A DNA stretch of 64,000 nucleotides. It comes from Selaginella moellendorffii. Its lineage: Eukaryota; Streptophyta; Lycopodiopsida; Selaginellales; Selaginellaceae. The notes under the pieces were generated by a model that made no database searches, had not been told where the DNA came from, and saw only the letters and a list, made by a program, of their open reading frames with translations. The position numbers were made by a program, and so were the translations under genes. Positions within the stretch are counted from its first letter, which is position 1, and each line of letters opens with the position of its first letter. This document shows, piece by piece, positions 55,376 through 64,000 of the stretch. The stretch is from the NCBI RefSeq assembly GCF_000143415.4, contig NW_003314269.1:1601863-1665862 (forward strand), written 5' to 3'.

Positions 55376-57653
55376 TTAACGAAATAATTTACCGAGTTTG
55401 GCATAACGCCTTGAAAGGAAGGCAATATTTCCACCAACGAACGTAGCAACCACTCGAGAAAAATTGCCCGTGCCCTGTGCAAAAGGAGACTCTGACAACA
55501 CCACAAAGTCGGCAAACTTTCCTGGCGTCAGTGACCCAACCAAATCCTCCAATGCAGCTGCATACGCAGCCAAGGATGTGTACCTGTAAATCCTTTCCTC
55601 GGGAATCCAGGGATGACTCCAGCCTGCAGGTGTTCTCTCCACGGCTGCACGGACCACTCCAAGTGGATTCACTGCTACCACCTTGAGACGAACCATTCAC
55701 GTAACGCCGAAGAAAAACTATCTGACAGACATACAGGCCAGTCGGATCCTAAAGCAACCACGCTTCTGAGGAGGGAGCAGAGGTTATAAGATCCGCGTGA
55801 GCGCTTCTCACCAAGTTCCTTCACGGCGTAGTAAGCATCATCTAGAAGTTGCTCTGGCTGTGCAAAAATCCAGGGTAATGGAGGCAGCATGCATTCATCT
55901 GCTTACTTGCATCGATGCAGATATGGAGAACTTCCCAAATTTGAGGTGCGCTCCAGGTGAAAGGTGCTGTGCATGCTCTACCTGCAATCCCACGAGTTCA
56001 GTGATACAAACGTAGATTTGTTCATCGTTACTCTCAATCGATGTCCTTGACGAGGATGTTTAGAAATAGCGTCAGTGTAAATTCCAGTACATCATCGTTT
56101 GCTGCATCGCCAATCGCATGTACTGCTACCTGAAGTTCATGATTAAGCATCGGATCAAAGATCATCTAAGTACCTGTAATTTCGACTCAAAAGCAGCACT
56201 CACGGACTCGGAAAGCCAACTCAGATCGGCCACACGGAGGCCAAAATTGTTTGGATCGATAAATTTGAATACCTCAGAAAAGCTACTTAATATTTACGTG
56301 ACACCTGGTGAAAAAGAGCTGTTCCCGAGCCCAGCGATCCATCGGCAAAAGCTTTGACCCCATCAATGTGAACCAGTCGCTTATATGCCGTCCTCTCTCT
56401 TTTATCAGAGCCTGAAGAAAAAATTCAAGTATCGTATAGTAAAATGACAATCAGAACTTACAGCGACTCGCGGCCAAGTCTCGAGTGGGAAGAAAAGTGC
56501 AGACCTCACAGTCATATTCCCGAGTGAGTCCATCCATGTGTATACCTCTAGAGAAAGAATTTAGACGAGGAACATGATGTTTAAAATGGAATTACCTTCA
56601 ACATCGTTCCATGAATCTTTGATTGATCCACCAGGAAAGTATGATCCGAAGTCAACTACTGAGGTGACGCCTTTAGAGACAGCATACTGGCTTGCTCTTG
56701 CCAGAGCCGCTCCAATGACGGTTTAGGAAGACAAGAAGTTAACAATATCATAGCAGCATCAACGAGTAAACCAGTTGGAACTACAAAGAAGGATGTTAGA
56801 ACCAACTTCTCTATAATTCAGATAGGAGAATAAAAACTGATCACCATCTTCATCTCTCACAATGCTCCCACCAACTGGATCGTCTTTAACGCTCTTCAAA
56901 TCACAAATCTCCATGACAACTTTATTTACAAGGCCCATGTGACCGTCCATCCTGCTGAGCCACACCTGTGTGATACTATGAACGTCAGGTTTTTATAACC
57001 TCAAAACTACAACAAAAACTCACCGGATTGTTTTCGGTGACACTATCAATCCAGGATGAATCTGGCCACTCACCTCCCCAGTGTTCGTTGCTCCATCCAA
57101 ATCCTTGAAGCCACTCATTTGGCTCGAGCCCTTCAAAAGAAGCGATGAATACTATACACTCAAGAAGAAAACAAATTCAAGAGCACCATGAGCAGCATGT
57201 TGAACTTTTTGTGTGAACTCTAGATGTGTGTGTTGAGGATCCAATCTTAGTAGCTGCAGGTAAGACGTTAGTTTCCCTTATTGTTTAAACTTAACATACC
57301 TGCAGGCCCCCAGGAATAAAGTGAACATGAGAATCAATGAAACCAGGCACCACAAACTGCCCCTCGAGATCACGGAATTCGGTATCAGAACAGGCAACGT
57401 CCTACAAGCATGAAAATTCGTGAATAGAGATACCGAGGAAAACAAACGCTTATCTTGACAGCCCACGCGTAAGGATTCTTCCCCGTCTCACAGCCATGGA
57501 TTCTGCCCATGGAACATCCTTGTCTGCAGTCCAGATACTGCAGTTCGTGATGACAAAATCAGCCGGTGCTCCTGGAATTCGTTTCCAAGATAGAAGAGCT
57601 GCTACGGCTAGGGACAGCAGCACTATCCCAAGTGAAGTTGCTAACGAACCCAT
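55376..57653 (-). pseudogene. Amidohydrolase family 3 gene (LAF3-like), apparently disrupted
   Basis: Exons on the minus strand give a nearly complete YtcJ/LAF3-like amidohydrolase. An N-terminal membrane anchor is followed by ITNCSIWTADKDVPWAESMAV, FVVPGFIDSHVHFIPGGLQ (metal-binding HVH), WSNEHWGGEWPDSSWID, SRMDGHMGLVNK, DPVGGSIVRDEDG, SVVDFGSYFPGGS, KAFADGSLGSGTALF, VAVHAIGDAANDD, VEHAQHLSPGA, QPEQLLDDA, VVALGSDWP and GSLTPGKFADFVVLSESPF. Most introns are short and clean. But the donor after the first exon near 57470 reads AT instead of GT; a frame break lies near 56370 (DWF / DGVKAFADGS); another section near 56050-56080 does not close in frame; and one apparent intron is only 32 nt (about 56273-56304). 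It could be a recent pseudogene or a gene in a poorly assembled stretch. In Arabidopsis, LAF3 affects phytochrome A signalling. Confidence 0.75.
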
Positions 57654-57802
57654 CACGACTGTCTAGGGCCAGTTAGCTTTAACATTTAAATACACACTAG
57701 CTGCTTTTATCTGCATCCAAAGGAGACCCGATTCGATAAAATGTACTCGAAAGGATACCTGAGAAGCGCCTTGTTTCAAAATTGATTTACAAAAGCTCAC
57801 CG

Positions 57803-59737
57803 TCAGTGAAGCTTATATCCCAGAAATTTCTCCATGACACTGTCCAAAGCCTGAGACAAAAGCACCGTTTAACAGCAGCGAAATAGCTTCAGAATCTTTA
57901 CCTTTGATGCGAACGCTTCCTTCCTATCGAGGAGCGCAGCCATTGCGACACTGGAGTCGTCAAAAACACTGTAAAAGTGCTTGTAGAACTCTCCTCTGTC
58001 AAAACCAAAGCCATAACAACGTAAAATCAACAGCATCCTACAAGTTCCTTACTGTGATGCTTCAGAAGCAATCGAGTCCATCTCTTCAAACTGTTTTGTC
58101 AAAAGTTCTGCAGCGACAGGACTGAGAGCATGCAATACGAGTGCTTCTAGTGAACGAGGAAATGTAGTCTGCAAATGCACAACTTGTTAGCGACAATCAT
58201 AGCATACAGTGCCTCGCACTTACCACCATCGTAAGAAAGATTCGACGAAGGCTTCGAGGGCTCGTATTTAGAAACACATTTGCGACAGGATCGTCCTCAC
58301 AATTGCCATTGTTCACTGCGACCGCTACGCAGGATAGTATGACGTGAAGTTGTTTTGTTTCTAGTGAACTCAAGCTGTTCACGGTAAGATCTTCTACTCC
58401 TTGCACGTCATCAAGATCACCTTCTACATCCACGTGAGGATTCCATCCGAGCATCGATCTCTGTAGAACAATATAAGTAAATTGCATCGACAATTGTTGC
58501 TTGTTGACCTTTTCGGCGTCCAAAAGACTGGAAAACGAAAGAAGCTGTGAAAAACTCAAGAGCAACATTTGCTTACCTCATTAAAATCCTCCGCAAGTAA
58601 TATGAATCCATGGGCGTGTCGAATGCGTAAGATTGTTTAGACGCCCACCAAAAGTTTACGGCAATGGTTAGAGCAGCACTGTCCACTTGGTGGAACCAAG
58701 CCTCTGGTATAAAAACTGCACTGCCAGCATCGACTACCAGAACCAGACTGTGTTTTGATGCATCTCTAAAGCGTGGATATTTCTGGTAGTCTGGTTCAAC
58801 AAAGTTCACCTCGCTGAATAGAAACAGGAATAAAAGAAGTGTATCTTTTTCTATAAAAACAAATACCTATGGTTCGAAGCTTCTCCATACAGTGGCTTGG
58901 GGTACAGGTATGGCGCCGCATCAGGAGGCCACAGAGTAACTGCAACAAATACAACACTGAAACATGCCACGCATGAAAAAGCTCTACCTTTCTTCTGACC
59001 CATCACGACTCCAAGCACATTGCGGTATGGATCATAATGTATGCTTGACCGAGAAGACGTCGAACTCATCCAAAGGTTGATGTTTGAGACCGCATCCTCG
59101 TCCAGGAACTCTGGCTGAGCACGATAAGTGTCACAAAAACACAGAAAAAAGTAGACGAAGAAAATATGATACCACGGAGATTTCGGATTCCAGAGAAGCG
59201 AGCGGAGGTTTCTCCGTTGAGTCTTTCACGCGTATAGGAACCTGCAGTGATATCCTTAATATCGGCAACACGAACAACAAGCTTAAATCCTAACCTGTGC
59301 CAGATAAAACTGATCGTTGTGCTCTCCAGGTGACAAAACCATGTCTAGATATTCTCTGAAAGGCAACGCCACCTAAGGAAGAACAAGTTTAAGAACAAAA
59401 GACAAGGAATCAAAGAAATAATACAAACTCTTTCATGGCTTCTAATATCACCGTAGAACCATCGGTGCTCACCATTGCTTGCACTAGAGGTTCTCCTGCG
59501 ATTTCCTTGAGAAGAGGTCTAATCCCTGCTCTAGAACACGAAAGTCCTCACCTTAAGATGTTCGACACCGCCAGTGGCTGGATTCCACCGCTCAAATGCG
59601 GGCCATTGCCGCAGAATCCCTGGAAAAACCTGCCAGAAGCTCCAGCAATTCGACGCGTCTTGGGTTACCTCGGGAATGTTTCGAGCTGCCATCTCCCGGA
59701 ATTCGTCCCTCGACGGTGGGCGCCAATTTTCCCCCAT
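57803..59737 (-). CDS. JMJ31: JmjC-domain protein, JMJ31-like, with one apparent frameshift
   Basis: Exons on the minus strand: 59737-59669, 59629-59552, 59505-59429, 59372-59295, 59241-59173, 59114-58988, 58939-58868, 58813-58577, 58527-58224, 58168-58053, 57995-57902 and 57850-57803. They encode NPATGGVEHLK, FYGDIRSHER, FREYLDMVL, SIHYDPYRNVLGVVMG (HxD iron site), VTLWPPDAAPYLYPKP, FIPEAWFHQVDS (distal His), LTIAVNFWWAS and the C-terminal YLRRILMR and following helices. This is the JmjC layout of Arabidopsis JMJ31 (At5g19840), a 2-oxoglutarate/Fe(II) oxygenase. Two oddities: the gap 59630-59668 would be a 39-nt intron (read through it adds 13 in-frame residues), and within 59505-59429 the frame changes by one base near 59455 (QAMVSTDG, then FYGDIRS). 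The latter makes the gene dead or reflects a sequence error. Confidence 0.8.
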
Positions 59738-59785
59738 AGCCTAACGTTAAAAATGAAGAACCCTAGCTAGGAGGTAAGAGGATTT

Positions 59786-60609
59786 TGGGCTAGTGTATGC
59801 GAATGCGGCAGCGTCGGCGAGGCGCGGGAGATCTTCGACGGCATGGACGATCACAGCAAGAACAGGTTCTCCTGGATCACGATGCTCACCGTCTACGCGC
59901 ACAACGGCAGGCCCTGGGACGCCAAGAATCTCTTCGATCGCATCCCCGGCGGCAGAGATTCCGTGGCGTGGAGTTGCCTCATCGGCGCATTTGTCAAGAT
60001 CGGGGATCTTGAGCACGCAAGGCGCGTCTTCGATCTCCTCCCGCGCTGGACCGTCGTCACAACCACGGCAATCCTTGTGGCGCTGGCGAAGCGTGGCAAG
60101 GCCGAGGACGCCAAAGCGATGTTCTTGGCGATGCCGAGAGAGATCTCGTCGCCTGGAACGCGATGATCACCGCATATGCCCAGAATGGGAATCTCCAGGT
60201 AGCGCAGGCGATGTTCTTACGGATGCCCGCTAGGAACTGCATCTCCTGCAACGCGATCTTCGATGGATGCGCCCAAAGCGAGGAAAGCACTGGCCAAGAA
60301 GGTCTTCGATTCGATGCCCCAGCGAGAGGTGGTGTCATGGACATGAGCGGGCGTTTGGAGGAGCTGCCGGCCTTGAACATCGTCTGGTGGAACGTGATGA
60401 TCCAGGCGTTCGCGGACAATCTCCTGGTTGACGAAGCCAAGGAGCGCTTCAATCGAGCGAGCACGACTTCGTGTCATGCACGGCCTACTCGCAAACCAGC
60501 CAGATCTTCCTCGCGAGAGCAGCCGTCGATCGAATTCCCCAGCGCGATGTGGTGTCCTGCCAGTCGTATGCAAAAGCATGGATCAAGCGGACTCTTCCTT
60601 CCCGACTGA
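59786..60609 (+). pseudogene. PPR pseudogene
   Basis: S-type PPR motifs follow each other but in changing frames: GSVGEAREIFDGMDDHSKNR, FSWITMLTVYAHNGRPWDAK, SVAWSCLIGAFVKIGDLEHA, TVVTTTAILVALAKRG, then a frame change near 60140 to LVAWNAMITAYAQNGNLQVA and MPARNCISCNAIFDG, another near 60280 to KKVFDSMPQREVVSWT, then scattered remnants. No start or E region survives. The fragment at 49088-49270 derives from the same source. Confidence 0.85.
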
Positions 60610-60794
60610 TCTCAAGATATGAAGTTCCCCAATGATTTCAAGAAATTGTTAGATTAGCAGTGATCAATAGCCATTCTCGATTTATATATGGATAGACTTT
60701 TTTTAATTCTTTCTTGAGGGAAGACTTCCCTTGTTTCTTAAAGAAGAGCGGCATAGCTTTGTGTGTAACACGTTTGCATCTATCTCGGCATTTG

Positions 60795-60880
60795 CTTGGA
60801 TCTCGTTTTTGTTCCACGATTGTTCTCGGCAGCCACCAAAAAAGTTTTTCCAGACAGAGACACGAGAGATGTCGATGATG
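60795..60880 (-). repeat. Kinase-downstream block, copy 3
   Basis: The minus strand contains TTTTTTGGTGGCTGCCGAGA followed by ACAAT and an ACGAGAT word, shared with 32410-32520 (plus) and, less well, 54770-54860 (minus). Confidence 0.7.
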
Positions 60881-60982
60881 TCCGGAGGATACAAAAACGA
60901 ACCCAAGCAAATGAAGTTAGTAACTGCGAATACGAGAAATAGGAAATGGCAAGTGTGCTTACCGGACTGACTGCTGCCACTT

Positions 60983-61836
60983 TTAAACCGCTCGAACTTT
61001 CTTCACGACCAAGTCCTTGTCGAGGCCAGGAGCACTCCTTTTCGCACCACAGGGCCTCCTCCACGTCCTGTAGATCTTACTGCTGCTGCTTCTGCAAGGG
61101 TGTTGTAGAACCTGATCGACTGTCAGCCTTTGTTTCGGATCCACAGCCAGCATCTTGTCAAGGAGATCCTCCGCTACAAACGAGAAAGGACCAACCGGGG
61201 ATGCCCCCTGTCGCACACAATCAAATGCTTCACTCGGCTGATATCCTCCCTTTCCCAGCATCTCGTATAAAATTGCTCCAAGCCCCCACACGTCGATAGC
61301 TGCTGTGTAGAAGCTCCCATCCTTGTTCTCTGCCACCTCGGGTGCCATGTACTTTGCCGTGCCACAGTACTGCAACATCTCCTCAGGGTCGTCTGTGGCA
61401 ATACCAAAGTCACTAATCACCACTTTGTCGCGCGCGTCTAGCTTGAAAAGGATGTTGCCCGGCTTGAGATCCCGGTGAATTATGCCTCTCGAATGCATCT
61501 CTTTGAGAGTCTCTGCCAGCTGCTTGACAATCTGAGCTGCTTCTTCTTCGCTCATCCGCCCGGAAACGCGCAAGCAATCAGCAAGACTAGATCCACATAG
61601 TTCCATAATAATACTCCCAAAACACTGTCCTCCATCTCTCTCCTTGATGAAATCTCTGAAGGAGACAACTCCAGGGCAGCCCCGGAGCTTGGCCATGATC
61701 CCAACTTCTCTCTCAGCGTCGCTCCCTGATCGAAATGCCTTGGCTGCATATGACTTGTGACCGTCCAGATTCTGGAGCGCCCCTGGCTGCCACACCCTAG
61801 CGTCCTACCTTTCTCAAAACCTCGCTGCCTTAACAT
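60983..61836 (-). pseudogene. Serine/threonine kinase with one frameshift in the N-lobe
   Basis: From the ATG at 61836 the minus strand reads MLRQRGFEKGRTLGCGSQG (glycine loop), then the frame shifts by one base near 61765-61775. The rest is a long clean frame: LDGHKSYAAKAFRSG (Lys of VAIK), SIIMELCGSSLADCL, MHSRGIIHRDLKPGNILF (HRD), VVISDFGIATDD (DFG), CGTAKYMAPEVAEN (APE), AAIDVWGLGAILYEMLG and QRLTVDQVLQHP, ending DLVVKKVRAV. Apart from the single shift everything needed for activity is present, so it is either a very young pseudogene or a sequence error. The family looks like a CAMK/CDPK-type kinase domain without extra domains. AAACCCTAGTTT at 61929-61940 lies about 95 nt upstream of the ATG. 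Two broken copies are at 54770-55375 and 30622-32790. Confidence 0.85.
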
Positions 61837-62045
61837 ATGAATGCTGAGAAGTTTTTTGCAATCTTCCTCTCTAAACTCACTAACCACCCTTATCGCTCTT
61901 ACAAGCTTTGTTTTCACCTCAAGAAAATAAACCCTAGTTTCTTCTAACAAATTTAACTACATGGCTAAGATGGTGTTTGATCGACGGCGATGATGTGCTG
62001 TGTTTTTTCAAATAGCACAACGCTTAAGAAAGGAATGCCTTATAT

Positions 62046-62110
62046 TTCCACCAACGAAAGTAGCAACCACTCAAGGAAAAACTGCTGAGGATGTGTACCT
62101 GTGAATCCAA
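62046..62110 (-). pseudogene. Amidohydrolase fragment
   Basis: TTCCACCAACGAAAGTAGCA, ACCACTCAAG and GAGGATGTGTACCTGTGAAT match 55427-55590 of the LAF3-like gene with about 100 bp deleted between them. It sits upstream of the kinase, in the same relative order as the larger amidohydrolase/kinase pair at 55 kb. Confidence 0.75.
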
Positions 62111-64000
62111 AAACAAGGACTGCATTTCAGTATCTCATCATTTTTCTCTTATCCTGCCACTGCATATCACTTACTCCCATTTGGATCAAATGACTTCCAT
62201 GATCCAAGACACAATTGATAAATTTCTTAGCACCCTAAGCAGGAACCATGTGTCAATTCCCAAGTTTTGTGACTTTGTTAAATTAGATCCAATTTGTATG
62301 TAATCACTTTGGATGAAAAATACAAAGTTAAAATAGAATTTTCATCAATGCCTAAATTGTTATACTAACCTTAGTATATCTTTTAAAGGCTTCAAAGAGT
62401 TGTTATTCCTTTTTCACAAAAATTGGTCATAGGAGTGAAATTGAGCTCGAAATCATACCCTACACTTTTTCTTTGTAATCAAAGATTATACAAGAGGAAA
62501 CTAATTTAAAAAAATGTTTTAAAAGAGCATAATAACAAAGGTAGATTTTGCCTCAGCTTTATTGTTGCCATAACAATAAAGAATAAACTAGATAAAAGAG
62601 ACTATAGAAAAATGAGAACTATGAAATGAAAGCAAAAATGAGAGCAAAAATAAACACTAGAGAATGAGAGACAAGACCAAAAGGGATGTTACTTTTAAGT
62701 GAAATTTTTGTAATGTGTGATAAAGAATGTGTTAGTTTACATGTAAAGAGAGGCTTGATCATTTGATTTTTAAGGCATAATAATATGGATTGGGATTTAG
62801 CTAATCTAAATTGTATAATGTTTTGAGCTACATGAATGCCCTTTCCAATTCCAGAAGAAAAAAAGGGATCTAGATAGTCTACCACTATTTCTTGTCATAC
62901 TTCTAAAAGATTTTTTTGTAAATGCTTTGTTTGCAACTGTGATGCCTCTAGTCTCCTCATCTTCCCCAGCTCCCAATATCAATCCATCAAGAATTCTAGA
63001 GGAATAAATTACACTTTGGATCCTTAGAGCTTTGCTAGGAGATAGACAAAAAATAAAAAAAGAGTAGATAGAGAAATGATTTTCTCCTTTATTTCCAAGG
63101 TGTATGCTTGTAGAATTCTCCCAGAATGGCAATCTGGATCTAAATTTGCCTGACCTAATTTTAAGGCATAAGCTATATGTCATTGTATTCTTGCAAGACA
63201 ATGTTGTGGATGACGGTAATCAAAACCTAGAAATGTCTTCAATAAAATGTTTAAGAGGACCATAGTCAATTATGCAAAATTGCTTATGCTTGAGGAAGTG
63301 GGGATTTGCCATTGGCTCATTTTGAGACCATATTTGACATGGCATCCCAATCAACCTATAGGTGGTGCTAGTTGCAGCCATTTTATAGTTGACATTTCAA
63401 TGTATGTCCATGCATACATAACTATATACTACTATATTAATAATGGTATTGGCAATTGGAGGGAAGGGCACAATAGCTGGAGGAGAGCAATTGGAAGCAC
63501 TGGCTGCTTGGTTTGTGGCTTGAGTTATGTTTATAGCAACTACTGAAATTAGAAGGATTGGTTAGAGGGTGGTTTGTGAAGTTAAAGGTGTTAACTGAAG
63601 AGTTGTGGTAGTGTAATGCACTCTATCTTTTTCCCCTTTGAAAAGGGCCAATTGCTTAATGAAAGAACTTTTAGTGGTTATTTTATCCCTAAGGTTCCAA
63701 AGATCTACGATGATAATACATTTAAATTTCATCCCATGATCACATATATTACAAGTAACAATAGAGTTAGAAACATTAGCTGGAAGCTAGAGCTAGAGGT
63801 GTTCCTGGGCAAAGACAAGGTTTTCATTAGCAACTGGAGGAGATGATGTGGCTAGGTGGTGGCATGAGGCCAACTCTCAATGCTTAGGTGAGTTTATGAG
63901 ATCCCATTTTTCTGTAGAGTGTAAGTTTGTTTGCTATCTTGTTTCATTGATAAAACAAATGGCAAGGAAATTTCATTCATATGGTGTGTGTTGTTGAAAT
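62111..64000. other. AT-rich region without recognised genes
   Basis: Open frames at 62619-62885 and 62806-63201 (minus) and at 63247-63546 and 63616-63846 (plus) have no recognisable domains. The last bases (TGTTGTTGAAAT) resemble the start of a copia-type LTR but are cut by the window edge. Confidence 0.4.

Noticed and set aside
63983-64000. Possible LTR start at the right edge
   Set aside because: Only about 12 bases are visible and the element, if any, is outside the window, so it is not annotated as a mobile element.

Overview
This is a nuclear genome window from a land plant, most probably a lycophyte of the Selaginella type. Four things point that way: multi-exon genes whose introns are almost all only about 45-65 nt with clean GT...GCAG ends; very short intergenic spacers; two intronless pentatricopeptide (PPR) genes built almost wholly of 31-residue S motifs; and plant-only families (KS dehydrin, plastidic glucose transporter, JMJ31-like JmjC protein, SLH chloroplast protein). 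The species call is inference.

Layout. 1-2.5 kb: decayed Ty3/gypsy element, minus strand. 3.5-4.8 kb: V-ATPase subunit H pseudogene carrying a 106-bp tandem duplication. 5.0-5.8 kb: unrecognised intronless gene. 7.1-20.7 kb: compact plus-strand run of intact housekeeping genes: SLH chloroplast protein, KU80, poly(A)-binding protein, PRP40. 21-26.1 kb: an S-type PPR gene, a KS dehydrin on minus, and a second PPR gene on minus. 27.0-27.9 kb: orphan gene with a 210-bp in-frame duplication. 27.9-30.6 kb: AT-rich, no gene seen. 30.6-32.8 kb: pieces of a broken kinase paralogue around an unrecognised multi-exon gene. 32.9-46.7 kb: second compact run: plastidic glucose transporter, MPS1, ankyrin-TPR protein, La protein, RBL14 rhomboid, then two genes that look fungal (FAD-linked oxidase; PD-(D/E)XK-like protein). 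47-49 kb: Ty1/copia remains and AT-rich DNA. 50-52.3 kb: LRR receptor-like protein. 53.4-62.1 kb: a block in which almost every recognisable gene (BAHD acyltransferase, kinase, amidohydrolase, JMJ31-like, PPR, kinase) carries at least one frame break, and which contains a duplicated kinase/amidohydrolase unit. 62.1-64 kb: AT-rich.

The genes form no pathway. The informative themes are extreme compaction (60 bp between two divergent start codons, 57 bp between two convergent stop codons), telo-box-like AAACCCTA/TAGGGTTT words just upstream of many start codons, repeated tandem exonic duplications (KU80, MPS1, the orphan at 27 kb, the V-ATPase pseudogene), two possible transferred genes side by side, and a clearly decaying block at the right.

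Exon boundaries were read by eye from splice signals, frame continuity and remembered family sequences. No alignment or database search was run, and all family comparisons are from memory.
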